A stretch of 64,000 bases of DNA from Pigmentiphaga litoralis (GCF_013408655.1 NZ_JACCBP010000001.1:682001-746000); one strand, 5' to 3'; shown: positions 1-8,660, numbered from the stretch's first letter. Made by a program: numbers and translations. The notes: generated by a model from the letters alone, not told the origin.

Positions 1-65
1 ATTATCGAAGCGATTACGAAGGTTTTCCGTACAATCGCCCGTCGGTTTTCAAAAGGGGATGGGCG

Positions 66-980
66 ATGACACGACCGGTCGATTGGCGCACCCACGTCAA
101 CCTCAAGCTGTTGAATACCTTCTTGCTGGTGGGCGAGGCGCAGAGTTTCCGCGGCGCTGCCGATCGTGCGCATCGTTCGGGCTCGGCGGTCAGCAGCCAG
201 ATACGCAAGCTTGAAGACCAGCTTGGCGTGGCCCTGTTTCATCGGACCACACGGCAGGTTCGCCTGACTCAGGAAGGCGAGCAACTGCTGGTGTGCGTGC
301 GTCGCGCCCTGCACGACATTGAAGAAGGGTTGCAGCAGATCCAGGAATCGGCCGATATCCAGCGTGGCCGCATCTCCCTGGCCTGCGCGCCCACCGTCGC
401 GGGTACCCGCCTGGGCAGCGTTCTTGCCGCGTTCGAGCAGCACTATCCAGGCATCCGCGTGTCGGTGCGCGAAATTACCGCCGCCGCGCTATTCGAAAGC
501 GTGCGCCAGCGTGAGGTGGACTTCGGAATCAGTGTCGTGATCGACAGTCCGGAATTCCGGTTCCAGCGGATCCTGACGGACCCCCTGTATGCGTTGGTGC
601 CGCGCAGCCGCATCCCGCGCGATCGAAAGACCATCACCCTGAAGGCTCTGTCGGCCATGCCGTTGCTGCTGCTGGAGCAGGGGACGGCGCTGCGCAAGAA
701 CGTGGAGGATGCGATGGCCGAACAGGGCTTGACGGTGCAGACGCGCTACCAGTTCATCCAGGCGCAGACCTTGATTTCGATGGCGTCGGCCGGCCTGGGA
801 GCGGCGGTCTTGCCGAACATCGTCATTCCCGCCCAACTCGATCCTTCCGTGCAGAAGCTGCGGATCGTCGATCCGCCCCTGGTGCGGGAAATGGCCGTGG
901 TTACCTTGCCCGGCCAATCCCTGTCGCCGGCGGCGTCGCGTCTGATCGAGTTGTTGCAGCAGATGATGAGCGCGTCGTGA
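66..980 (+). CDS. LysR-family transcriptional regulator
   Basis: A 304-residue LysR-type regulator. The N-terminal winged helix-turn-helix (about residues 10-70) shows the usual pattern of a phenylalanine-rich helix, AADR and a Ser-rich recognition helix followed by LGVALFHR and a TxxG turn. A type 2 periplasmic-binding-like effector domain (about 95-295) follows and ends normally. The ATG at 66 is preceded by an AAGGGG ribosome-binding site about 9 bases upstream, which supports this start. It is convergent with a small gene whose stop lies 7 bases beyond its own stop. The target cannot be read from sequence; the nearest metabolic genes are the Bug receptor and dioxygenase on the other strand. 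Family call is firm, function is unknown. Confidence 0.93.
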   Translation: MTRPVDWRTHVNLKLLNTFLLVGEAQSFRGAADRAHRSGSAVSSQIRKLEDQLGVALFHRTTRQVRLTQEGEQLLVCVRRALHDIEEGLQQIQESADIQRGRISLACAPTVAGTRLGSVLAAFEQHYPGIRVSVREITAAALFESVRQREVDFGISVVIDSPEFRFQRILTDPLYALVPRSRIPRDRKTITLKALSAMPLLLLEQGTALRKNVEDAMAEQGLTVQTRYQFIQAQTLISMASAGLGAAVLPNIVIPAQLDPSVQKLRIVDPPLVREMAVVTLPGQSLSPAASRLIELLQQMMSAS

Positions 981-987
981 CGCCCCC

Positions 988-1230
988 TCAGTGCTTGCCG
1001 CGTCCCGGCTTGCCCTTGGCCGCGGCGGCCGCGGCAACGCGTTGCTCGAACAGGGCCTCGGCGTCCTTGACGGCGTTGGCTACCGTTCGCAGGTCGGGGT
1101 TGTCGTCGTGGGGAATGAAGTAATCCGCCGCCTGGGCGCGGACGACGCACTTGATGGCGGCGGATTCGGTCAGGTCGTGGTTCTCGGTCAGCAGTGTGGC
1201 GACTTCGTCCAGATATTCTTCGTAGGTCAT
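988..1230 (-). CDS. small hypothetical protein
   Basis: An 80-residue protein that I do not recognise. It is predicted to be mostly helical and acidic in its first 60 residues (starting MTYEEYLDEVATLL) and ends in a basic Lys/Gly/Arg tail after a run of alanines. No signal peptide or membrane segment is visible. I chose the ATG at 1230 because the acidic helix begins there; an upstream ATG at 1275 would add 15 residues of unlike, Arg/His-rich composition. It lies 80 bases downstream of the Bug receptor gene on the same strand and may be the last gene of that operon. Its stop almost abuts the stop of the LysR gene. It is likely real, judging from balanced composition and position, but no function is offered. 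Confidence 0.6.
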   Translation of the reverse strand: MTYEEYLDEVATLLTENHDLTESAAIKCVVRAQAADYFIPHDDNPDLRTVANAVKDAEALFEQRVAAAAAAKGKPGRGKH

Positions 1231-1310
1231 GCGGCGGCTCGTAGGGCGATGATGGCGGGAGTGCAATGCCGCCATTATCGGCCATCGCGGCGCGGGGCGC
1301 TGTCAGCGCG

Positions 1311-2330
1311 TCATTCCTGCAATTCGATGCGCGCGTCGCGAATGATCTTCGACCATTGCGCGGTTTCGTCGGTCACGCGCTTCTGGAAGGCAGCGGGATC
1401 GGACGCCACGATTTCCATGCCCAGGTCTTCCACCTTCTGCTTCACGGCGGGCTGGGCCATGACGGCGGCGGCATCCCGCTGGACCTTGGCAACCACGTCG
1501 GCAGGTGTGCCGGCGGGGGCGATCATGCCGATGAAGGCCTGCACCTCAAAACCCGGAAACTGTTCGGCGACCGCTTCAAATTCCTTGTAGGGCGCCGACC
1601 GCGTGGCGCCGGTCGTGGCAAGAAGCTTCATGCGGCCGGCCTTGACGTTGGGCATAAGCGAGAACAGGGGGTCGATCATCAGCATGACCCGGCCGCCGAT
1701 CACGTCGGTATGCGCAGGCGAGCTGCCTTTGTACGGCACATGGGTCAATTCGACGCCGGCGCGGCGGGCGAGCAGTTCGCCTGCCAGGTGGGACGTGCCG
1801 CCGGTCCCGGGGCTCGCAAAGGTGACGGTGCCCGGATTGCGTTTGGCGTACGCGATCATTTCCGACAAGGTGTTGAACGGGGCGTTGGGCGTGGCGGCGA
1901 TGGCGAGCGGCACGCGGATCAGCTGGGTGATGGCGACCAAGTCTTCGTTCCGGTACATCATCTTTTTCTGCAGGCTCGGGTTGATCACATAGGCCGAGTT
2001 GATGATGCCCAGGGTCTGCCCGTCGGGCGTGGCGCGGGCCGTTGCGGCAACGCCGAGCATGGTGCTTGCACCCGGTTTGTAGTCGACGACCACGGGCGCC
2101 TTCCAGGTCTCCGACAGTTGCTGGCTGACGATACGCGCCAGGATGTCGGTCGGGCCGCCCGGGGGGAAGGGAACGATCATGGATACCGGGCCGTGCGGAT
2201 AGTCGCGCGCGGTCTGCCCCGCGGGGCTGGCGGCCAGACAGGCGGTGCTGGTCAGTGTCAGGGCCAGGGTGGCCACGAAGGCAAGCGGGCTTGCCCGGTG
2301 CAACAGCGTCTTGAAGGTCATGGTGGACAT
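1311..2330 (-). CDS. Bug/TctC-family periplasmic solute-binding receptor
   Basis: A 339-residue Bug-type (TctC) receptor of tripartite tricarboxylate transport systems. A Sec signal peptide spans about residues 1-30 with a hydrophobic core and an Ala-x-Ala-like end. The mature protein shows the family hallmarks: PVSMIVPFPPGGPTD near the start, a VDYKPGAS motif, PDG, ASPGTGGTSHLAGEL and THVPYKGSSPA. These proteins bind small carboxylates in the periplasm. The ATG at 2330 has GGAGACC eight bases upstream. No TctA or TctB membrane genes are nearby, as is common for Bordetella-type orphan receptors. It follows the Rieske alpha gene by 68 bases, so an aromatic or organic acid that feeds the dioxygenase is a reasonable guess for its ligand. 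Confidence 0.93.
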   Translation of the reverse strand: MSTMTFKTLLHRASPLAFVATLALTLTSTACLAASPAGQTARDYPHGPVSMIVPFPPGGPTDILARIVSQQLSETWKAPVVVDYKPGASTMLGVAATARATPDGQTLGIINSAYVINPSLQKKMMYRNEDLVAITQLIRVPLAIAATPNAPFNTLSEMIAYAKRNPGTVTFASPGTGGTSHLAGELLARRAGVELTHVPYKGSSPAHTDVIGGRVMLMIDPLFSLMPNVKAGRMKLLATTGATRSAPYKEFEAVAEQFPGFEVQAFIGMIAPAGTPADVVAKVQRDAAAVMAQPAVKQKVEDLGMEIVASDPAAFQKRVTDETAQWSKIIRDARIELQE

Positions 2331-2398
2331 CGAGGTCTCCTCGGTGGAAAGCGGGTCGTTGTAGTTGTCGTCGTTCTTGGCACCGTTGCGCGGCTTGA

Positions 2399-3769
2399 TT
2401 AGCCCGGGCGGTGTTGCGTGAGCAACCTGCGCCATTCGCGGTAGGCATCGTGAAAACACGTCTCGTCGCCCAGGGCGCGCGACCCCAGACTCCAGTCCGC
2501 ATTGGTCAAGCCCAGCTCTTGCGCATACTTGTTCGCCGCCGGTGCGCCTTCCGGATTGATGCCGCGCAGGTGCCCGGCGGTCCATCCGGCGGCCATCGCC
2601 TTGAAGCCGGCCTGGCTGTGTTCGTAGATGACGTTGTCGTCGGGCGTGGCCAGGCCGCTGGGGTTGAAGAAGTCTTCGTAATCGCGGATGCGAGCGGCGC
2701 GCAGGTCGGCGTCTTCCCCCACCGGCGCCAGGCAGTGCGTGTGCATTTCGGTCTTGTCGACGGCCAGTGGATGGAGCACCCGCAACATCACACTGGTGAC
2801 GTTGTCAACGATCTGCAGATTCGGAAATATCGTCACATTGCGCGCGGATCCTGCCCATTTTGCGCGGAGTTCCGAGATGTCTGCGACATAGCCTGCGCGG
2901 CGGCGCGCCAGCAATTCGGGGGATGCCCGGCTCTTGCCGCGCCACATGACGGCATGACCGCGTCCAAAGCTGAAGGTGCCCTGTTCAGCCGCATCGGCAG
3001 GCGAGGGCGGCATGCCCCCGGCAAAAGCGTCGGGCTTGCGGCGTGCCAGCAGCTCGACATACGACGCGTGTGTGGACGCGAAGTGGTACATGTCCAGCGA
3101 GTTCTCGATCTGCAGCTTCCAGTTGGCATTGAAGGTGTAGCGGATGTCGCCCGGCACGTATTCCAGGCCTTGGGGCGCCTGATCCAGAATCAGGTCCAGA
3201 AAGAACCTGGCGTCCCCCAGATGCGTTTCCAGCGGCGGCACGTCGGGCGACAGGCTCGCGAACAGAAAGCCACGGTAGTTGCCGAAGCGCGCGACCGGCA
3301 CGAGGTCGTGGTTGTCTTTCGCAAACCAGGCCGGGTAGCGGCCTTCGGCCTGGTCGGTCACGAACATGTTTTCGCCACCGCTGCCATAGACCCAGCCGTG
3401 GTACCGGCAGGTGTGCGTCTTGCGATTGCCGCTGCGCTGCGGGCAGACCACCATGCCCCGGTGCCGGCACGAGTTGAGCAGGCAGCGGATCTCGCCATCG
3501 CCATTGCGGCTGACGATCACCGGTTGGCGCCCCAGGGTGACGGTGAAAAAGTCGTGGGGCCTGGGCAACTGGTTTGCCAGTCCGACAAATACCCAGGTCG
3601 ATTCGAAGATATCTTGCTGTTCGCGTTCGAAGACGTGGGGATCGGTGTAGGCGTCGCGATGCACACGAAACACCTGCTCGGCGGGCCGGTCATCCAGCAG
3701 GTCGTTGATGTCGATATCGGTCGTGCCGTTCATCGCGGCAGAAGAGTCTGGAGTACAGGGGGCGGTCAT
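2399..3769 (-). CDS. Rieske aromatic ring-hydroxylating dioxygenase, alpha subunit
   Basis: A 456-residue large subunit of a ring-hydroxylating oxygenase. The Rieske [2Fe-2S] ligands are visible as C101-x-H103 and C121-x2-H124. The catalytic mononuclear iron motif lies at about residues 226-234 as Asp-x2-His-x4-His (D226, H229, H234), with the conserved Asn-Trp-Lys ahead of it. Length is normal. It is encoded 16 bases after the beta subunit, so the two form an operon and presumably an alpha3beta3 enzyme. The ATG at 3769 has AGGAAA upstream. No ferredoxin or reductase gene lies beside it, so electrons must come from elsewhere, possibly the ferredoxin and reductase encoded at 40.6-42.1 kb. Substrate is unknown. 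Confidence 0.93.
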   Translation of the reverse strand: MTAPCTPDSSAAMNGTTDIDINDLLDDRPAEQVFRVHRDAYTDPHVFEREQQDIFESTWVFVGLANQLPRPHDFFTVTLGRQPVIVSRNGDGEIRCLLNSCRHRGMVVCPQRSGNRKTHTCRYHGWVYGSGGENMFVTDQAEGRYPAWFAKDNHDLVPVARFGNYRGFLFASLSPDVPPLETHLGDARFFLDLILDQAPQGLEYVPGDIRYTFNANWKLQIENSLDMYHFASTHASYVELLARRKPDAFAGGMPPSPADAAEQGTFSFGRGHAVMWRGKSRASPELLARRRAGYVADISELRAKWAGSARNVTIFPNLQIVDNVTSVMLRVLHPLAVDKTEMHTHCLAPVGEDADLRAARIRDYEDFFNPSGLATPDDNVIYEHSQAGFKAMAAGWTAGHLRGINPEGAPAANKYAQELGLTNADWSLGSRALGDETCFHDAYREWRRLLTQHRPG

Positions 3770-3785
3770 CGTATTTCCTGGCGCG

Positions 3786-4373
3786 TCAGACGCAATAGAA
3801 GTCCAGCACGGTCGGGACGTTATCGTTGATCAACACAATCTTCTTGCGGGCAATGCGCAGTGCGCCGTCCACCTCGGTCAGCAGGTGGTCGTAGCGGCAG
3901 GCCATCACTTTCAGGCCGTCGTTGCGCAGGTCGTAGATCTGCGTCACGCAGTTCGATTGCACGCGCCACCGGGCGGGGCCGGAAGCCGTGCCGGCGGTGG
4001 TGCCGGTGGCAGTGGTGTCGGCAATGGCGGCATCGGCAGTATCGGCAACCGGGCTGACGATGACGTTGCTGATGCAATGGAGGGTGCGCGGCAGCGGCAT
4101 CGACGCAACCGACTTGGTGCCACTGGCGCGCTTGACGCGTTCTTCAAGACGGCCACGCCCGGCCGCGTGCATGAAGGACACTTCGGTGGCCGGATCTTCC
4201 GTCGTCACGTGATCGTCTTTCCAGCTGGGAATCCAGTACACGGCGTCGTCGGCGTACAAGGCCAGCCAGTCCTGCCAGCGCTGCTCATCAAGGCAGAGCG
4301 CTTCGGCGTAGACAAACGCCGCAGCAGCATCGGGTGAAAGTTGGGTTGTCGGCATGCGGCTCAACTTCGTCAT
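3786..4373 (-). CDS. Aromatic ring-hydroxylating dioxygenase, beta subunit
   Basis: A 195-residue small subunit with the NTF2-like fold, recognisable from the EALCLDEQRWQDWLALYADD and YWIPSW stretches near the N-terminus and the RKKIVLINDNVPTVLDFY end. It would pack with the alpha subunit encoded 16 bases downstream. Between about residues 107 and 135 sits an Ala/Thr/Asp/Gly-rich low-complexity stretch that normal beta subunits lack; it falls in a loop position before the RVQSNC strand. The start could be the ATG at 4373 or the one at 4355, and neither has a good ribosome-binding site. The gene is divergent from a LysR gene with only 55 bases between them, which suggests regulation by that LysR protein. 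Confidence 0.9.
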   Translation of the reverse strand: MTKLSRMPTTQLSPDAAAAFVYAEALCLDEQRWQDWLALYADDAVYWIPSWKDDHVTTEDPATEVSFMHAAGRGRLEERVKRASGTKSVASMPLPRTLHCISNVIVSPVADTADAAIADTTATGTTAGTASGPARWRVQSNCVTQIYDLRNDGLKVMACRYDHLLTEVDGALRIARKKIVLINDNVPTVLDFYCV

Positions 4374-4400
4374 TCAGATGCGTGCGATTAGACGAGCCGC

Positions 4401-4423
4401 AGTGTGACAAGTAAAGTCACACT
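4401..4423. promoter_or_regulatory. perfect inverted repeat in dioxygenase/LysR divergent promoter
   Basis: An 8-base perfect inverted repeat (AGTGTGAC, 7-base spacer, GTCACACT) lies in the 55-base gap between the divergent dioxygenase beta gene and the LysR gene. It ends 5 bases before the LysR ATG at 4429. Its size and place fit a LysR-type operator used both to activate the dioxygenase operon and to repress the regulator's own gene. Binding is inferred. Confidence 0.6.
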
Positions 4424-4428
4424 ATCTT

Positions 4429-5370
4429 ATGGATTCACAAGCAGCAGTTATGAACGTTTCAGCACGCCAATTGCGCTGTTTTCTGACCCTTGCCCGGCTG
4501 CGCAGCTTTACGCGGGCGGCCGAACAATTGCACATCAGCCAGGCGGGCCTGAGCGCCATGATGCGCGACCTGGAAACCCAGTTCGGATGCCGCCTGTTCG
4601 ACCGCACCACCCGCGTGGTCGCGCTGACGCCCGAGGGCGCACAACTGGTGCCCAGCGCCGAGCGGATGCTCAGTGAACTGAACTTTGCGGCACTGCGCAT
4701 GGGCAACACGGCGGCAGCGGCGAAGCGGCAACTGTCGGTCGCCGTGTCGCCGGTGGTGGCGTCCAGTTTCTTTCCCGAGGTATGCGAGGACTTTGCGAGC
4801 CAGCATCCCGACGTCACGGTCAAGCTGCATGACGTGAACAAGGAGCAGATGCCCGCCATGATCGAGAGCGGCGAGGTCGACGTGGGCTTCGGATCCTTTC
4901 TGAATCCGGCCGCCGGTATCGACCGCGTTGCGCTGTTCAACTGCCACCTGCTGTGCGTGGCCCAGCCCGGACGCCTGACACTGACGCACCGCGCGGGGGA
5001 CGCATTGCCGCGCACGCGCTGGAAGCAGTTGCCAGACCTGCCCATCCTGGCGGCCCCTGCCACCGATACGACGCAAATGTTGATCGATGCGCAATTGGCG
5101 CAGATCGGCCGCGCCAATGAAGAACGGCCGACCTATCACAGCATGCAGCTGATCATCGCGATGGCCGCAAGGGGTTTCGGGGTCGGCATCGTGCCTTCGT
5201 TCGCGCTGCCCGTCGCCTTGCGTTTTGGTGTGGAGGTGGCGCGCCTGCAGGCGCCGCTGGTCGATCTGGCGTTCTACCGGATCGTGCGCAAGGGCCGCGA
5301 ACTGCCGCCCACGGTCGCGCCGTTCGTGCAGGCCGTGGTCAGGACAGCCAAGGCCATGTGCGCGCTGTGA
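4429..5370 (+). CDS. LysR-family regulator, probable dioxygenase operon regulator
   Basis: A 313-residue LysR-type regulator with an N-terminal helix-turn-helix (about residues 10-70, including RSFTRAAEQLHISQAGLSAM and CRLFDRTTR) and an effector-binding domain that ends in a typical way. It is divergent from the beta subunit gene of the first dioxygenase and separated from it by a perfect palindrome, so it is probably the pathway activator. The start could be 4429 or the ATG at 4450; if 4429 is right the leader would be very short and overlap the palindrome, so 4450 is a serious alternative. Just past the stop codon the frame continues through three 15-base repeats. Confidence 0.92.
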   Translation: MDSQAAVMNVSARQLRCFLTLARLRSFTRAAEQLHISQAGLSAMMRDLETQFGCRLFDRTTRVVALTPEGAQLVPSAERMLSELNFAALRMGNTAAAAKRQLSVAVSPVVASSFFPEVCEDFASQHPDVTVKLHDVNKEQMPAMIESGEVDVGFGSFLNPAAGIDRVALFNCHLLCVAQPGRLTLTHRAGDALPRTRWKQLPDLPILAAPATDTTQMLIDAQLAQIGRANEERPTYHSMQLIIAMAARGFGVGIVPSFALPVALRFGVEVARLQAPLVDLAFYRIVRKGRELPPTVAPFVQAVVRTAKAMCAL

Positions 5371-5377
5371 CAGTGCG

Positions 5378-5425
5378 CGGTGAAGGTGCGCACGTTGAAG
5401 GTGGGCGCGGTGAAGGTGCCCCTTG
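5378..5425 (+). repeat. three 15-bp tandem repeats just after the LysR stop
   Basis: TGAAGGTG recurs at 5381, 5396 and 5411, an exact 15-base period. Read in the frame of the LysR gene beyond its stop, the units spell pentads of the type x-(V/L)-K-V-x and the frame stays open to about 5502. It looks like a decayed or not-yet-joined C-terminal tail. It sits between two convergent genes. Confidence 0.65.
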
Positions 5426-5433
5426 TAAAGGGG
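5419..5433. terminator. small hairpin between convergent genes
   Basis: CCCCTT-GTA-AAGGGG is a perfect 6-base stem with a 3-base loop between the convergent LysR and ABC/receiver genes. There is no T-run on either side, so it is at best a weak or factor-assisted terminator. Confidence 0.3.
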
Positions 5434-5470
5434 TTCGTCACGCGGCGGCTGTGCCGTATGGTTGCGGACG

Positions 5471-8443
5471 TCAACTGGACGGTCTTGCGCGGCCCTCGGT
5501 GAAGTAGGGGCTGGGCGGTGTTGTCCGAAGGATCTCTTCGATCATGCGCTCAAGCGGCGCGGGTTTGGTCAGACTGGCCTTGAAGCCCGCCACCAATGCA
5601 CGTTCATGGTGGTCCGCGTCGGCAAAGCCGGTCATGGCAATCGCCTGCATCCGGTCCTCGCGTGGCACGCCCAGCGCCGTTTCGCGCTCCCGGATTTCCC
5701 GCAGGACGTCGTAGCCGTCGGCATCGTCGTCCAGCATGATGTCGCAGAGCAGGGTGGTGGGCCATTTCGAATGCGGGCGTGCATCAAGGAAGTCGAGCGT
5801 TTCGCGCGACGAGGCCGCCAGGTGCACGTCGGCGCCAAAGTCGCCCAACAGCAGTTCGAGTGCATCGCGCGACTCTTCTTCGTCATCAACAATGAGCAGC
5901 GAACAGCCCCGCAAAGGCTCGCGGTTCACGACCGGTGCAGCGGCCGCGGGCGTGCTGTCATCCAGCGGAAAGTCCAGCTCGGACTCGGATAGCGCGGACG
6001 CCGCCATGTCCACGGGCGGCGGCGGATCCATGACCGGCCGCAGCGGCAACACGGCGGCATAGGCCGCGCGGCCATCGATCTGCATCAGTGTCAGGCTGCC
6101 GCCAAAGGCCGCCAAGGTGGCCTGCGCATCGTCGGCGGCCTTGGCCGACAAGCGCGGCAACTCCGTGCCCGATCCCACAATGCTGAGCAGCGCCTTGTTG
6201 TCCTGCCGTTCCAGCCGGAGTTCGATGCGATCGCCGGGCGACGCCTGCATGATCTCGCTGCGCGCGATCGTGGCAATGGCGTCGCGCAGATCGGCGCGGT
6301 TGGCGGTTGTTCCTAGCTCCGGATCGGTCACCACCGTATGCAGATCCACGTGCCGGTCGGCCAGCTGTTCCTGCAGTACCTCGGCGACGCCATGCGTCAA
6401 CTCGTCCAGCGCCACGGCTTCGCCCGACAGCTTGCGCTGCGTATGCTCCAGTTCGCCTTGTTGACGTTGCAAGGTCCACATCTGCGTGTACACGCCGCCT
6501 TGGGCAATCAGTTCGTCATGCGTGCCTTGTTCGACCACCCGGCCATGTTCCATGACCAGGATCCAGTCCGCGTCCACGACAGTCGACAAGCGGTGCGCAA
6601 TCACGATCGACGTGCGCCCATGCGCCAGCCGATGCAGCTCGTTCTGGATCGCCCGTTCCGACCGGGTGTCGAGTGCCGACGTGGCTTCATCGAACACGAT
6701 CACGCGCGGGTCCTTCAGGATCGCGCGCGCGATGGCGATACGTTGCCGTTCACCGCCCGACAGCCGCACACCCCGTTCGCCGACGCGGGTGTCGTAATGG
6801 TCCGGCAGGCGCTCGATGAATTCATCCAGTTGCGCCGCGCGCGCAGCCCGCACCACGTCGGCCCGCGTCGCAGAAGGCGTGCCGTAGGCGATGTTGTAGG
6901 CGATGGTGTCGTTGAACAGAATCGTGTCCTGCGGCACGATGCCGATCGCCTGCCGCAAGCTGCGCTGAGTGACCTCCCGCAGGTCTTGCCCATCGATGCT
7001 GACGGTGCCGCTGCTCGGCTCATACAGCCTGAACAGCAGCTTGACCAGGGTCGACTTGCCCGACCCGCTGCCCCCAACTACCGCAATCGTCTTGCCGGAA
7101 TACGCGCGGAAGCTGACGTCATGCAGGATGGGCCGGGTCGGCTCATAGCCGAAGTGCACATGGTCGAACACGATGTCGCCCGTCGCGGCGCGCAAGGGTT
7201 GAGCATCGGGCTGATCCACGTCCTCGCCAGGCTTGCCTTCGGCCCGCAGGATCGCGAACATCCGCTCGACGTTCACGATCGCGTCATTGGTCTCGCGGAA
7301 GACAAAACCCAGCGTGTTCAGGGGCATGCAGACCTGCAGGATATAGGCGTTGACCAGCACCAGGTCACCCACCGTCATGCGGCCCACCGCCACGTGCTGC
7401 ACCGCCAGCAGCATCACCGCCGTGATGCCTGCGGCAATGATCGCGCTTTGCCCGACATGCAGCGTCGTCAGCGCGCGTTGATTGCGCTGGCGGGCATCCA
7501 CCCACTTTTCCAGCACCTGGTTCAGTCGCGCCGTTTCGGTGTCTTCGGATGCGAAGTATTTGACCGTGTCGTGGTTGAGCAGGCTGTCGACAATACGACT
7601 ATCGGACTGGGATTCCAGACTGTTGACCTCGCGCTGCACCAGCATGCGCCGCCGCGTAAAGATGTTGGTCCACAGGCCATAGCTGACGAAGGTCGCAAAG
7701 ATCGCGGCGATGAAGCCCATCGTGTAGTTGCTGGCCATGATGACCACGATGCTGCCGATCTCGACAAGTGCCGGCAGGATCGTGAACAGCGCCACGCCAA
7801 GCAGGAACGCAATGCCATCCGACCCTTTCTGCACGTCGCGCACGATCGCGCCCGTCTCGCGCTTTGCATGAAATCGTGCGCCCAGCGCATGCAGTCGGGT
7901 AAAGGTGCGGGACGTAAAGGCCGCCACCGTTCGCTGCGTCACGATGCTGAAGACAACGTCGCGCGCTTCGCTCAATGCATCCGACAGGAAGCGCAGCAGT
8001 GCGTAGGCCAGCACGAGGAATACCGGGAAGAGCGCAAGCTGGGCAGGGTGGGCCAGGTCGTCAATGACGCTGCGCAAGACCAGCGGAACCGACACGCCCG
8101 CCAGTTTCGCGGCCACCATCAGGGCAGTCGCCGTCAGGGTCTGGAAGCGAAATTTCCAGATGGCGTCCCACAAGTCGCGCAGCAGCTCGCGGTTCATGCT
8201 CGCGCGCATGAGCGGGCTGGGATGCTGAGGAGGGCCCGACGAGCCGGAGCCGTTGGCTGAGCCAGGGCCGTGTGGGGCGCCCGGCCCATTCGTTGAACCA
8301 GCCCCGGTCGGCGCGCCCTGACCACCCGACGGCGTGGCGCCAGACGGGCCGCCCCCAGCGGGCGAGCCACCCACTGGGCCAGGCGTGATGCCGGCCGGGT
8401 CCGAGCCGGGAGAAGAGGAATCAGGTTGGGAAGCGCTACTCAT
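5471..8443 (-). CDS. ABC exporter fused to kinase-ATPase-like and receiver domains
   Basis: A 990-residue multi-domain protein. Residues 1-78 are a Gly/Pro/Ser-rich linker. Residues about 90-400 form a six-helix exporter membrane domain and 430-660 an ATPase domain, both of the ATM1/HMT1 type, with Walker A GGSGSGKST, signature LSGGERQR, Walker B VIVFDEAT and the IAHRLS switch. After this a normal exporter would stop. Here residues about 690-801 look like a histidine-kinase ATPase domain, with the helix-strand order and GGSLTLMQIDGRAAYAAVLPL ending, but the N-box Asn and the DxGxG motif are replaced (ATIARSE, SIVGSG) and no phosphoacceptor His is present. Residues 847-975 are an intact CheY-like receiver with DDE, phosphoacceptor Asp near 901, Thr and the Lys of LTKP. 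I use the ATG at 8443; a later ATG at 8209 would remove the linker. Confidence 0.88.
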   Translation of the reverse strand: MSSASQPDSSSPGSDPAGITPGPVGGSPAGGGPSGATPSGGQGAPTGAGSTNGPGAPHGPGSANGSGSSGPPQHPSPLMRASMNRELLRDLWDAIWKFRFQTLTATALMVAAKLAGVSVPLVLRSVIDDLAHPAQLALFPVFLVLAYALLRFLSDALSEARDVVFSIVTQRTVAAFTSRTFTRLHALGARFHAKRETGAIVRDVQKGSDGIAFLLGVALFTILPALVEIGSIVVIMASNYTMGFIAAIFATFVSYGLWTNIFTRRRMLVQREVNSLESQSDSRIVDSLLNHDTVKYFASEDTETARLNQVLEKWVDARQRNQRALTTLHVGQSAIIAAGITAVMLLAVQHVAVGRMTVGDLVLVNAYILQVCMPLNTLGFVFRETNDAIVNVERMFAILRAEGKPGEDVDQPDAQPLRAATGDIVFDHVHFGYEPTRPILHDVSFRAYSGKTIAVVGGSGSGKSTLVKLLFRLYEPSSGTVSIDGQDLREVTQRSLRQAIGIVPQDTILFNDTIAYNIAYGTPSATRADVVRAARAAQLDEFIERLPDHYDTRVGERGVRLSGGERQRIAIARAILKDPRVIVFDEATSALDTRSERAIQNELHRLAHGRTSIVIAHRLSTVVDADWILVMEHGRVVEQGTHDELIAQGGVYTQMWTLQRQQGELEHTQRKLSGEAVALDELTHGVAEVLQEQLADRHVDLHTVVTDPELGTTANRADLRDAIATIARSEIMQASPGDRIELRLERQDNKALLSIVGSGTELPRLSAKAADDAQATLAAFGGSLTLMQIDGRAAYAAVLPLRPVMDPPPPVDMAASALSESELDFPLDDSTPAAAAPVVNREPLRGCSLLIVDDEEESRDALELLLGDFGADVHLAASSRETLDFLDARPHSKWPTTLLCDIMLDDDADGYDVLREIRERETALGVPREDRMQAIAMTGFADADHHERALVAGFKASLTKPAPLERMIEEILRTTPPSPYFTEGRARPSS

Positions 8444-8660
8444 CGGTAAGCCATCGGACGCCTCGCGAGCGAAAGACAATAAGCGTCGCAGCGCGCTGCA
8501 CCGGCGTGCGGCTACCGATGGGGCCGCGCTGCTCGGCCTCTTGCCAGCAAGCTTTGCGCCCGGCTCTTCAGTGTTCGCCTATGCCTGACTGTTGGCCAAG
8601 GAGGCCAGTAGGGGTGCGCCCGCAGGCCTTCTGTGTAAAGAGAGCCCCTTATCACTGCGG

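Noticed and set aside
6338..8260. 640-codon open frame antisense to the ABC fusion gene
   Set aside because: The composition is Gln/His/Arg-rich and without domains; the opposite strand encodes complete ABC and receiver motifs.
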